From Saccharopolyspora spinosa NRRL 18395 (GTDB taxonomy: Bacteria > Actinomycetota > Actinomycetes > Mycobacteriales > Pseudonocardiaceae), in contig NZ_GL877878.1 of NCBI RefSeq assembly GCF_000194155.1, positions 2,964,554 to 3,028,553 of the forward strand: a stretch of 64,000 bases of DNA, in the 5' to 3' direction. Below the pieces are notes generated by a model. The model ran no database searches, was not told the origin of the DNA, and saw only the letters and a program-made list of their open reading frames with translations. This document shows, one piece after another, positions 9,986 to 18,258 of the stretch. Positions within the stretch are counted from its first letter, which is position 1. Every line of letters begins with the position of its first letter. Both the position numbers and the translations under genes were made by a program.

Positions 9986-10573
9986 ATGTCGATCATCGAA
10001 ACCGCCCTCACTCTTCCGATCATTAACCAGCCACTGCTTGAACACGGCGTCCGGATCAGCGGCCGCAACCGCGGTGTGCGGATCAGCGGACAGCAAGGCG
10101 TACGGATCAGCGGTCGACAGGGCGTCCGAATCAGCGGGCAGCAAGGCGTGCGGATCAGCGGACAGCAAGGTGTGCGCATCAGCGGACAGCAAGGCGTGCG
10201 CATCAGCGGTCGACAGGGCGTGCGGATCAGCGGCGAGCAAGGTGTGCGGATCAGCGGACAGCAAGGTGTGCGGATCAGCGGCGAGCAAGGCGTGCGGATC
10301 AGCGGGTGCCAGGGCGTGCGGATTTCCAGCGGTGTGCGGATCAGCGGACAGCACGGTGTCCGAATCAGCAGCGAGCGCGGCGTGCGCATCAGTGGCCGAC
10401 ACGGCGTGCGCATCAGCGGACAGCAAGGCGTCCGCATCAGCGGTCGTCTGCACGGCGTCCGCATCAGCGGTCGTCAGCACGGCGTCCGCATCAGCGGTCA
10501 TCAGCAAGGCGTGCGCATCAGCGGGCGTCAGGGCGTGCGGATCAGCGGGCAGCACGGGGTCCGCATCAGCTGA
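9986..10573 (+). CDS. GVRISG octapeptide-repeat protein, unknown family
   Basis: This 195-residue protein starts at ATG 9986 with GGGAGG 6 nt upstream. A leader of 20 residues (MSIIETALTLPIINQPLLEH) is followed by 22 tandem copies of GVRIS, nearly all as GVRISG plus two residues drawn mainly from Q, R, H and E. The last copy ends exactly at the stop codon. There is one cysteine, no aromatic residue, no membrane helix and no classical signal peptide; the net charge is strongly positive, with at least one Arg per repeat. Alternating V-R-I-S with Gly turns suggests short beta strands and a solenoid or amyloid-like stack (inference). Copies differ mainly at third codon positions (GTG/GTC/GTA, CGG/CGC/CGA), which argues that this frame is the coded one. 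I do not recognise the family. Confidence 0.82.
   Translation: MSIIETALTLPIINQPLLEHGVRISGRNRGVRISGQQGVRISGRQGVRISGQQGVRISGQQGVRISGQQGVRISGRQGVRISGEQGVRISGQQGVRISGEQGVRISGCQGVRISSGVRISGQHGVRISSERGVRISGRHGVRISGQQGVRISGRLHGVRISGRQHGVRISGHQQGVRISGRQGVRISGQHGVRIS
10046..10570 (+). repeat. 24-bp tandem repeat array encoding GVRISG units
   Basis: There are about 22 units of 24 bp (three extended to 27 bp by an extra codon, and one cut to 15 bp) with consensus GGCGTGCGGATCAGCGGACA plus CAA. The unit length is a multiple of three, so several other frames stay open across the array by necessity; these are not treated as genes. Confidence 0.95.
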
Positions 10574-10642
10574 TCAGCCCACGTGGCATTGGACTCCCGC
10601 CAACCCGGCGCGCAGCGTTCTCCGGTCGCCCGAACCAGCACT

Positions 10643-11293
10643 TCAGGCTGCGGGCTCACCGAGGTACGGCAACCACAGCGGGTCCGTTTCAGAAAGCCCC
10701 GCCAGCAACCGCCAGTGCCGCCCGCGCGGCGCGTGCGGTGCCACCGGGAGGCGCCAGCCCAGCTCGTTGAGCGTCTTGTCCGCCTTGCGGTGGTTGCACT
10801 TCGTGCAGCAGGCGACGCAGTTCTCCCAAGTGTGCGGCCCGCTGCGGCTTCGCGGCACGACATGATCTATCGTTTCGGCGCGAGCACCGCAGTACACGCA
10901 CCGGTAGTTGTCCCGCAGCATCAACGCGGCCCGGGTCAACGGCACTCGGCCGCGGTACGGCACTCGCACGAAGTTGCTCAACCTGATCACCGACGGGACT
11001 TCGACGCTGGCAGTCGCTGAATGCAGCACCATGCCGGCCGAATCGCCGTGCACGACCTCGGCCTTGCCGCAGACGAGCAGCACGATCGCTCGGCGCAGCG
11101 GAAGCGCCGTCAACGGCTCGAACGTGGTGTTGAGCAGGAGCACCCGGCGTTTTCGCCAGGACGGTCCGTGACCGGGTGGCCGGTCCGACTGCGGCGGCGA
11201 AGTGCCAGCGCGGCTAGGCGGGCACAGCGCGACCCGCGACGCGAGGCCGTTGGCCTTCAGCGCCGGTTGTCGGATCGGTTGTCGGTCGGGCAC
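10643..11293 (-). CDS. HNH endonuclease (Rv2469c-like)
   Basis: This 216-residue protein has a disordered N-terminal 60 residues, then WRKRRVLLLNTTFEPLTALP, a zinc ribbon pair CVYCG ... CCTKCN and the HNH core TIDHVVPRSRSGPHTWENCV with HRKADKT. This architecture is the widespread actinobacterial HNH protein next to ctaJ/DUF5130 in mycobacteria (Rv2469c by memory). It is a metal-dependent nuclease of unknown target. The start is set at GTG 11293, because GGAGGT lies about 6 nt upstream; a start 57 bp further up is possible. It is transcribed convergently with the repeat gene. Confidence 0.88.
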   Translation of the reverse strand: MPDRQPIRQPALKANGLASRVALCPPSRAGTSPPQSDRPPGHGPSWRKRRVLLLNTTFEPLTALPLRRAIVLLVCGKAEVVHGDSAGMVLHSATASVEVPSVIRLSNFVRVPYRGRVPLTRAALMLRDNYRCVYCGARAETIDHVVPRSRSGPHTWENCVACCTKCNHRKADKTLNELGWRLPVAPHAPRGRHWRLLAGLSETDPLWLPYLGEPAA

Positions 11294-11517
11294 GCGACCA
11301 CCTCCACCGGTGTCGGGCCTAGTCGAACACACAACCCTGCCCGAACGCACGTGTGATTCGACACGCCACGCCTGGTGACTGCCGAACGCACACTAATCAT
11401 TCCCGATCATGGACCGCGAGACAACAATGATCATTCCGGGTGAATCGGGTCGGGCTCCAGTGAAATGATCACGCCGAGATCAACGGTCTACCACGGAATG
11501 CACGTATCGTCGCTGCC

Positions 11518-13617
11518 GTGAACGACGTGCAAGCAGCGCATCTGACCTACCCCCGCGCCGACCGCGACGACATCGTCGAAGACCTGCACGGCCACCAGGT
11601 GGCCGACCCGTACCGGTGGCTGGAGGACCCGGCCGAGCCGCGCACCGAGGCGTGGTCGACGGCGCAGGACGAGCTCGCCCGCACCTGGCTGGACACGTTG
11701 CCTGGCCGCGAAGCGGTCGCGGAGCGGATGCGATCGCTGCTGGCCGCCGGTTCCGTCTCGGCCCCGGCCTGGCGCGCGGGGCGGGCGTTCTTCACCCGCC
11801 GGGAGCCCGGGCAGGAGTTCCCCGTGCTTTACGTGCGCGAGCCCGACGGCGCCGAGCGGGTCCTGCTGGACGTCACCGAGCTGGACCCGTCCGGGCTGAC
11901 CACGCTGGACAGCTGGACGCCGAGCCTGGAGGGCGACCGGCTGGCCTACCAGATCTCCGTCGGCGGCGACGAGGAGTCACTGCTGCACGTGCTGGACGTC
12001 GCCACCGGCGACCTCGTCGAGGGCCCGATCGACCGGTGCCGCTATTCGACGATCTCGTGGCTACCCGGCGGCGAGGAGTACTTCTACATCCGGCGGCTGG
12101 CACCGGAGCTGGTGCCCGACGGCGAGGAGCAGTTCCACCGCCGGGTGTGGCGGCACCGGGTGAGTGCCGACCCCGACCAGGACCTGCTGGTGCACGGCGA
12201 GGGCCTGGACCACACCTACTACTACGGAACCCGGGTTTCGCGGGACGGCCGTTGGCTGGTCATCGAGGGCAGCCCGGGCACCGCGCGGCGGGATTCGGTG
12301 TGGATCGCCGACCTCTCCGAGGGCGGCGACGTGCCGAACCTCCGGCAGGTCGTGGACACCTCCGACGGGTACCGGGTCGGTGCCTGGGTGGAGCGCGACG
12401 ACCGGCTGTATGTGATGACGACGCTGGACGCCCCGCGCTGGCGGCTGTGCGTGGCGGACCCGACCAACCCGGCGCCGGCGAACTGGACCGAGCTGATCGC
12501 CGAGGAACCCGACTCGGTGCTGGAGGCCGTGCGCTGGTTCGACACCGGTGACGGCGACCCGCAGCTGGTGGTGCTGCGGACCCGGCACGCGGTGTCCGAG
12601 GTGACGCTGCACGATCCGGCCACCGGTCGGCGGACCGCAGAGGTCCCGCTGCCGAGCACCGGACAGGTCACCGCGCTGGCCACCGTGGACGAAGCCACCG
12701 AAGGCGACCGCGACCGGCTGTGGATCGGCTGGACCGACTTCGCCACCCCGCCGTGCGTGCACGCCTACTCCCGCCGCACCGGGCAGACCGCGCTGGACCA
12801 GCAGGCGCCGGGCACCGTCGAGCTGCCTGCGGTGCACACCCAGCAGGTCACCTACCGCTCGCTGGACGTCCTGCTGAGCCCGGCGGGCGAACCCGACCGC
12901 CCCCGGCCGGTGTTCATGACCGGCTACGGCGGTTTCTCGCTGTCCCGCGAGCCCGGCTACACGCCTTCCGCGCTGGCGTGGGTCGCCGCCGGCGGCGTCT
13001 GGGCGTTGCCCTCGCTGCGCGGCGGCGGCGAGGAAGGCGAGGAGTGGCACGTCTCGGGCATGCGCGAGCAGAAGCAGCACACCTTCGACGACTTCCACGC
13101 GGCGGCACAGCACCTGATCGACGAGGGCTGGACGACCGCCGAGCAACTGGCGATCTCCGGTGGCTCGAACGGCGGCCTGCTGGTCGGGGCGGCGCTGACG
13201 CAGCGCCCGGGCCTCTACCGCGCGGTGGTGTGTTCGGCACCGCTGCTGGACATGGTCCGCTACGAGCAGTTCCTGCTCGGCCGCACGTGGAACGACGAGT
13301 ACGGCACCGCCGACGATGCGGAGGAACTGGGCTGGCTGCTGTCCTATTCCCCGTACCACAACGTGACCGACCAGACGGACTACCCGTCGGTGCTGTTCAC
13401 CGTCTTCGAATCGGACTCCCGGGTCGACCCGAACCACGCCCGCAAGATGTGCGCGGCGTTGCAGCACGCCACCAGCTCCGACCCAGCGAAACGTCCGGTT
13501 CTGCTGCGCCGGGAGACCGAGGTCGGGCATGCCGCGCGCTCGGTGTCCCGTACCGTGGGTCTGGCGACCGACCAGCTCGCCTTCCTCGCGGAGGCCACCG
13601 GACTCGCCCTGGACTGA
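11518..13617 (+). CDS. Prolyl oligopeptidase family serine peptidase (S9A)
   Basis: This 699-residue cytoplasmic peptidase starts with the S9A hallmark YPRADRDD...HGHQVADPYRWLEDP. A seven-bladed propeller follows (about 80-430), then the alpha/beta-hydrolase domain with MTGYGGFSLS, ALPSLRGGGEEGEEWH, the nucleophile ISGGSNGG (Ser near residue 550), FESDSRVDPNHARK (Asp near 635) and EVGHAARS (His near 670). All three catalytic residues are present, so it should cleave short Pro-containing or basic peptides. The GTG at 11518 has no ribosome site, so translation may be leaderless. It interrupts the order seen in mycobacteria (HNH then glbO). Some S9A enzymes are RiPP macrocyclases, but the sequence alone does not show that here. 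Confidence 0.93.
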   Translation: MNDVQAAHLTYPRADRDDIVEDLHGHQVADPYRWLEDPAEPRTEAWSTAQDELARTWLDTLPGREAVAERMRSLLAAGSVSAPAWRAGRAFFTRREPGQEFPVLYVREPDGAERVLLDVTELDPSGLTTLDSWTPSLEGDRLAYQISVGGDEESLLHVLDVATGDLVEGPIDRCRYSTISWLPGGEEYFYIRRLAPELVPDGEEQFHRRVWRHRVSADPDQDLLVHGEGLDHTYYYGTRVSRDGRWLVIEGSPGTARRDSVWIADLSEGGDVPNLRQVVDTSDGYRVGAWVERDDRLYVMTTLDAPRWRLCVADPTNPAPANWTELIAEEPDSVLEAVRWFDTGDGDPQLVVLRTRHAVSEVTLHDPATGRRTAEVPLPSTGQVTALATVDEATEGDRDRLWIGWTDFATPPCVHAYSRRTGQTALDQQAPGTVELPAVHTQQVTYRSLDVLLSPAGEPDRPRPVFMTGYGGFSLSREPGYTPSALAWVAAGGVWALPSLRGGGEEGEEWHVSGMREQKQHTFDDFHAAAQHLIDEGWTTAEQLAISGGSNGGLLVGAALTQRPGLYRAVVCSAPLLDMVRYEQFLLGRTWNDEYGTADDAEELGWLLSYSPYHNVTDQTDYPSVLFTVFESDSRVDPNHARKMCAALQHATSSDPAKRPVLLRRETEVGHAARSVSRTVGLATDQLAFLAEATGLALD

Positions 13618-13767
13618 GCCCGAACTCGGTCCCGGCGGTCAGCTGTTCGAGACTCGTGCGCGGCGGGGCGCGCACGATGCTCGGTTGGCCGGTTGCCGAC
13701 CCGGTGATGTGCCCCAACGCATCCGGCACCCCCGTGCCGGTCACCACCGCGGGCCCTGAACGACAGC

Positions 13768-14760
13768 ATGGAGAACCCCCGACCCATGATGGATCTGCCG
13801 CTTTTGACCCAACCGAACTGTGCCGCGGACTCGTTATGGTGCCGGACCATCTCCGAATGGACCGGCAACCAGTGGCTGGCGTCCTACGCCGACCTCCTCA
13901 TCGCCAAGCCGGTGAACATCGTGCTCATCCTGGTCGTCGCATTCATCGTGCGATGGCTGGTACACCGCACGATCAACCGCCTCACCCGCGGCAACGGCAA
14001 ACCCCCGAGACTGCTGACTCCGCTGAAAGAACGCCGGGCCGACACGATGACGGCCGAGCTCTTGTCGGAGCGGCGCGTCCAGCGCGCGCGCACGATCGGC
14101 TCGGTGCTCAAGTCGATGGCCTCGTTCGTGATCTTCGGCCTCGCCGCGATCTACGTGCTGCAGGTGCTGAGCATCCAGATCGCCCCGGTCCTGGCCTCTG
14201 CCGGTGTGCTGGGTGTCGCGGTCGCCTTCGGCGCCCAGAACCTCGTCCGGGACTTCCTGTCCGGCATGTTCATGCTCGTCGAGGAGCAGTACGGCGTCGG
14301 TGACGTGGTCGACCTCGGCGAGGCTAGCGGCACCGTCGAGTCCGTCGGCCTGCGGGTCACCACGCTGCGCGACATCAACGGCACCGTCTGGTACGTCCGC
14401 AACGGCGAGATCCTGCGGGTCGGCAACTCCAGCCAGGGCTTCGCCGTGGCCGTGGTGGACTTCCCGATCTCGCACACCAGTGACGTGCAGAAGGCCATCG
14501 AGGTGGCCGCCAAGGTCGCCACCGAGGCGGCCTCGCGCGAGCCGCTGACCAAGGACGTGCTGAATCCGCCGGAAATGCTGGGCGTGGACCAGATCACCGC
14601 GGACACCATCACCCTGCGCATGACCACCAAGGTTCGCCCCGGCAGGCAGTGGGCGGTGCAGCGGCGATTACGCGCGGAGATCAAGCGCGCTTACGACGAG
14701 GAGGACATCGAGCCGCCGTACCCGTACGGTCGGCCGCTGCCTTCCGGCCCGGTCGTCTAG
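13768..14760 (+). CDS. MscS-family mechanosensitive channel
   Basis: This 330-residue membrane protein has helices near residues 48-65 (NIVLILVVAFIVRWLV), 112-130 and 138-155. The pore helix region is IAPVLASAGVLGVAVAFGAQNLVRDFLSGMFMLVEEQYGVGDVV, described here by position 135-180, with its Gly/Ala pattern and the QNLVRDF hallmark. The soluble beta domain follows (VESVGLRVTTLRDINGTVWYVRNGEI). It opens under membrane tension and releases solutes during osmotic downshock. Start at ATG 13768; ATG 13786 is an alternative. Confidence 0.92.
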   Translation: MENPRPMMDLPLLTQPNCAADSLWCRTISEWTGNQWLASYADLLIAKPVNIVLILVVAFIVRWLVHRTINRLTRGNGKPPRLLTPLKERRADTMTAELLSERRVQRARTIGSVLKSMASFVIFGLAAIYVLQVLSIQIAPVLASAGVLGVAVAFGAQNLVRDFLSGMFMLVEEQYGVGDVVDLGEASGTVESVGLRVTTLRDINGTVWYVRNGEILRVGNSSQGFAVAVVDFPISHTSDVQKAIEVAAKVATEAASREPLTKDVLNPPEMLGVDQITADTITLRMTTKVRPGRQWAVQRRLRAEIKRAYDEEDIEPPYPYGRPLPSGPVV

Positions 14761-14894
14761 CCGCTGGTTATGCCGGCCGTAAGTCCTCGGGTCGCCATCG
14801 CTGCCGGGAGGCTCGCGGCCGACGTGGGCGCAGGTGTGAGGCGTTCGTCCGCCAGGTCGTCCAAAATCCAGCGCGCCCCTGAGAGGATGGAGCC

Positions 14895-15278
14895 GTGACT
14901 TCCGTGGAGACCTTCTACCAGCAGGTCGGCGGCGAGGCGACCTTCCACCGGATCGTGGCTCGGTTCTACGAGGAGGTGGCCGAGGACGAGCTGCTGCGGC
15001 CGCTCTACCCGGAGGAAGACCTCGGGCCCGCCGAGGAACGGCTGCGGCTGTTCCTGATGCAGTACTGGGGCGGCCCGCACACGTACTCCGACCGCCGCGG
15101 CCATCCCCGGCTGCGGATGCGGCACGCCCCGTTCAAAATCGGCCCGGGGGAGCGGGACGCATGGCTTCGCTGCATGCGGATCGCGATCGACGAGGTCGAC
15201 CTCAAACCGGAGCACCGCGACCAGCTGTGGCAGTACATGGAGATGGCCGCCAACAGCATGATCAACTCCTGGTTCTGA
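14895..15278 (+). CDS. glbO: Truncated hemoglobin group II (trHbO)
   Basis: This 127-residue 2-on-2 globin binds heme and O2 or handles NO/peroxide. [22 protein letters not shown] is at the N-terminus (A/B helices). It has the CD region [17 protein letters not shown], the proximal histidine in RLRMRHAPF, and the group II Trp in DAWLRCM. Length and motifs match mycobacterial GlbO, and its place beside an AglA-like gene matches Rv2470-Rv2471. The GTG start at 14895 follows GAGAGGATGG. Confidence 0.93.
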   Translation: MTSVETFYQQVGGEATFHRIVARFYEEVAEDELLRPLYPEEDLGPAEERLRLFLMQYWGGPHTYSDRRGHPRLRMRHAPFKIGPGERDAWLRCMRIAIDEVDLKPEHRDQLWQYMEMAANSMINSWF

Positions 15279-15426
15279 CGAGCTCGTCCTGCGCGGCGAC
15301 GCCGGTCGCCACCCCTGCGGGAGTTACCGACATCGCCTCGCTGGCGACTCGTGCACGACGACTGCACCACTTCAAGGACAAGACCGAGAACATTCGAACA
15401 CAGCCACTGAGACGAAGGACCTGGTC

Positions 15427-16488
15427 ATGCGACGGGCGGACGCACATGCGGGCCGCGGCGAACAGCCGTGGTGGTGGGACGCGGTGTGCTACCAGGTCGA
15501 CGTCGGCTCGTTCGCCGACGGCGACGGCGACGGGGTCGGCGACCTCGCCGGGCTGACCGGTCGGCTCGGCTACCTGGACCTGCTCGGCGTCGACGCGGTC
15601 GTGCTGGCCGGGGCAGCCGGGCTGGACCCGTCGGCAGCGCCGTTCGCCGAGCTGCTCGGCGAGGCGCGCAAGGCCAGCATGCGCGTGATGGTCTCGCTCG
15701 ATGTGGATCCCGCGCGCAGCGACCCCGGACCGGTGCTGCTGCCCTGGGTGGAGCACGGCGCCGACGGGTTCCACCTGGCGCCGCGTCCCGACCCGGCCGG
15801 CGCAATCGTCGCAGCGCTCGCCGGCTACCCGGATCGCGTGGTGATCGGCAGCGGACCGGGCGATTGGCACCTGTCGTTCAACCTCGACCTGGCCGTCGCC
15901 GGTTTCGACGCCGAACGGGTTCGTAAGGCGATCACGGACGTGTTCGCCTCCCCCGGGTCGCGCCAGGCGTGGGCGATGGCCAGCCGCGACACCGAGCAGT
16001 GCCGGGACGACGCGGCGTTGACCCCGGTCCGCGCGATGGCCCTGGTACAGCTGGCGCTGCCCGGCGCGGTCTGCCTGCGGCACGGCGAGGAGCTCGGCCT
16101 GCCCGGGACCCAGCGCGTCCGGATGCCGTGGGAGGGCGACCGGCCGCCGTTCGGCTTCTCCACCGCCGAAGCCGACTGGTCGTCGATCCCGGCTGACTGG
16201 GTCACGTTCACCGCGGAGGCCCAGCTGGAGGACGCGACGTCCACGCTGTCGCTGTACCGGCACGCGCTGGAGACCCGGAGAAGGCATCCGGCGTTCACCG
16301 GCGACGACGTCGAGTGGTTCGGGGCGCCTGACGGGTGCTTAGCGTTCCGGCGCACCGGCACGACCCTGATCTGCGCGTTGAACACCTCGCCGGACCGAGT
16401 GCCGCTGCCCCCAGGCGAGGTGCTGCTGACGTCGCGCCCCCTGGAATCCGGGGAGTTGCCGCCGGGCACCGCCGCTTGGTTGGTGTGA
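15427..16488 (+). CDS. Degenerate GH13 alpha-glucosidase (AglA-like), probably non-catalytic
   Basis: This 353-residue protein keeps the N-terminal GH13 signature WWWDAVCYQVDVGSFADGDG and DLAGLTGRLGYLDLLGVDAV, and the late segments LALPGAVCLRHGEELGLPG and RMPW, plus a C-terminal beta domain. It is about 180 residues shorter than AglA (Rv2471, about 546). The middle of the barrel is collapsed: the region I DxxxNH is absent, region II reads ADGFHLAPR with no nucleophile Asp, and the acid Glu and region IV NHD are missing. The frame is intact over more than 1 kb, so it is either a retained pseudoenzyme or a recent internal-deletion derivative. ATG 15427 is preceded by AAGGA. Confidence 0.8.
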   Translation: MRRADAHAGRGEQPWWWDAVCYQVDVGSFADGDGDGVGDLAGLTGRLGYLDLLGVDAVVLAGAAGLDPSAAPFAELLGEARKASMRVMVSLDVDPARSDPGPVLLPWVEHGADGFHLAPRPDPAGAIVAALAGYPDRVVIGSGPGDWHLSFNLDLAVAGFDAERVRKAITDVFASPGSRQAWAMASRDTEQCRDDAALTPVRAMALVQLALPGAVCLRHGEELGLPGTQRVRMPWEGDRPPFGFSTAEADWSSIPADWVTFTAEAQLEDATSTLSLYRHALETRRRHPAFTGDDVEWFGAPDGCLAFRRTGTTLICALNTSPDRVPLPPGEVLLTSRPLESGELPPGTAAWLV

Positions 16489-16580
16489 GCCTGACCTCGC
16501 CTAGGCGACCGGGCGCGAGTGGGCCGGAGCGGGTGGCGGTAAATTTTGGTAAAGCCGCCCCTGACGACCCGCTGGATGCT

Positions 16581-17879
16581 ATGTCTGCCCGTGCGCCCGA
16601 GCTGAGCCCTCCTCGGACGACGGAACGCACCCGCCGGTTGGTCGGCGTCGACATCGCCCGGTTCGTCGCGGTGTTCGGTATGTTCTGCATCCACTTCGGC
16701 GTGCCGTTCGCGCAGGGCGACGTTGAGGTTTGGGTCGCGCAGTTCTCCAGCGGCCGGTCCACCGCGCTGTTCACCCTGCTGGCCGGGGTGTCGCTGGCGA
16801 TAATGACCGGGCGCAGCGAACCCCCGATCGGTAGCGCGCTCCGCGACGCCCGTGTCCGGGTCGCGGTGCGCGCGGTGCTGCTGCTGGTGGTCGGCCTCGC
16901 GCTGGCGCGGGCGACCAGCGCAACGGGCTTCCTGCTCACCGTGATCATCCCGTTCTACGGGCTCTACTTCTTGCTGGCAGTGCCGTTCATCCGGTTGCGG
17001 GCGCGCGGGCTGCTGATCGCCTCGGTCGTCTCGGCCGCAGTGGGTCCGCAGCTGTCGTTCGTGCTGCGGACCTGGATCGCCTGGGACACGCCGCTGCGCG
17101 CGGTCGTCGACGCGATCGACCTGATCGACCCGGGGCACCTGATCGCCGACGAGGGGCTGTTCGACCTGCTGCTGCTCGGCTTCTACCCGGCGGCGTCGTA
17201 CCTGCCGCTGGTGCTGGCCGGGATGGCCGTCGGGCGGTTGGACCTGCGGTCGACCAAAGTGCGGATCTGGCTCGGCGCGACCGGGCTGGCCGTGTCGCAC
17301 TCGGGCTACGAGCTGTCGAACTGGCTGGTGGAGGCCACCGGCACGGCACTGCCGCCGGGACCGAGCGAGGGCACCGTCCCGATCGACCACCCGGAGTGGC
17401 TGCTGACCGCCACCGCGCACAGCGGCACCACGTTCGAACTGCTGGACTCCGGTGGCATCGCGCTGGTGATCCTCGCGGTCTGCCTGGAACTGGCCGACCG
17501 GACCGGGCGGGCGCTGAAACCGCTGGCCACGGCGGGGTCGATGGCGCTGACGCTGTACGCGATCCACGCGCTGACGCTGGCCTGGCAGATCGTCGTCGGC
17601 GGCTGGCCGCTGAGCGGCGTGCCGGACACCCTGGCCCAGCTGGCCAGCATGGGCCCAGCGCTGCCGACGGACGTCCCGAACATGCCGGCGTTCCCGCGCG
17701 ACGGCCACCACCCGGAGGGCGTGGTGGCGTTCGTCAACACCTACATGCCCGAGGTGTTCCTGATCTTCTCGATCGTCTTCCCGCTGGTCTGGAAGCGGTT
17801 CTTCCGCCGCGGGCCGCTCGAGGCGGCCATCAGCGAGACCGTCCGGTGGGTTACCGGGCGTTCCGCCCGCCAGCCCTGA
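16581..17879 (+). CDS. HGSNAT/DUF1624-type membrane acyltransferase
   Basis: This 432-residue polytopic membrane protein starts RLVGVDIARFVAVFGMFCIHFG, the N-terminal helix typical of heparan-alpha-glucosaminide N-acetyltransferase-like and DUF418 proteins, with the catalytic-type His in CIHFG. About nine further hydrophobic helices follow, including the FTLLAGVSLAIM, GFLLTVIIPFYGLYFLL and MALTLYAIHALTLAW segments. It probably transfers acyl groups to a cell-surface glycan or glycolipid (inference). ATG 16581 lacks a good ribosome site; GTG 16533 in the same frame is possible. Confidence 0.75.
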   Translation: MSARAPELSPPRTTERTRRLVGVDIARFVAVFGMFCIHFGVPFAQGDVEVWVAQFSSGRSTALFTLLAGVSLAIMTGRSEPPIGSALRDARVRVAVRAVLLLVVGLALARATSATGFLLTVIIPFYGLYFLLAVPFIRLRARGLLIASVVSAAVGPQLSFVLRTWIAWDTPLRAVVDAIDLIDPGHLIADEGLFDLLLLGFYPAASYLPLVLAGMAVGRLDLRSTKVRIWLGATGLAVSHSGYELSNWLVEATGTALPPGPSEGTVPIDHPEWLLTATAHSGTTFELLDSGGIALVILAVCLELADRTGRALKPLATAGSMALTLYAIHALTLAWQIVVGGWPLSGVPDTLAQLASMGPALPTDVPNMPAFPRDGHHPEGVVAFVNTYMPEVFLIFSIVFPLVWKRFFRRGPLEAAISETVRWVTGRSARQP

Positions 17880-17988
17880 GCAGGTAGAACGGCGGGGCTT
17901 CAGAATCGGTGGGACTTTCGCCTCTTAACAGCCGCGCGCCGGAAGTCGTTGCGTTGGGGATGGCGTCGCCCATCCGGAGGTGATCTTG

Positions 17989-18255
17989 ATGAGTTTCCGG
18001 CACCGGCCCGACGACGCACCGGACGCAGTCGGAATCCCACCCGCCCTCGGCAAAGCTATGGCCAGCTACCGGTCGCTGCTCGACGAGTTGGAGGAGGGCA
18101 GCATCGACGACGCGACCTTCCGCCGCCGCGCTCTCGGCGTCGGGCTGATCGTGCGCGAGCACGAGGCCTGGATCCTGGACCTCTCGACCGAGCGGTGGTG
18201 GCGCTACGACGGCGTTGCGCTGTCGAGCCTGCGTTTCCGGGAAGTCGAGGGCTGA
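17989..18255 (+). CDS. Small hypothetical protein, 88 residues
   Basis: ATG 17989 is preceded by GGAGGTGATC at a spacing of 8 nt from the GGAGG, so translation should be strong. The protein has a disordered N-terminus, a helical middle (ALGKAMASYRSLLDELEEG, DDATFRRRALGVGLIV) and a short Trp-rich beta end (HEAWILDLSTERWWRYDG). The helical part resembles SHOCT-like motifs only loosely. It is the first gene of a two-gene operon; the next start is 4 bp after its stop. I do not recognise the family. Confidence 0.75.
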   Translation: MSFRHRPDDAPDAVGIPPALGKAMASYRSLLDELEEGSIDDATFRRRALGVGLIVREHEAWILDLSTERWWRYDGVALSSLRFREVEG

Positions 18256-18258
18256 GCG

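Noticed and set aside
9826..10555. Long antisense and alternative-frame reading frames across the 24-bp repeat (for example MRTPCCPL-type repeats)
   Set aside because: They are open because the unit length is a multiple of three. They lack ribosome sites at plausible distances, and base changes among units preserve the GVRISG frame rather than these.
11518..13617. S9A peptidase as a macrocyclase for the GVRISG repeat protein
   Set aside because: It is only proximity: a separate gene lies between them, in opposite orientation, and the repeat has no Pro or typical recognition tail. Kept only as an alternative inside the main finding.
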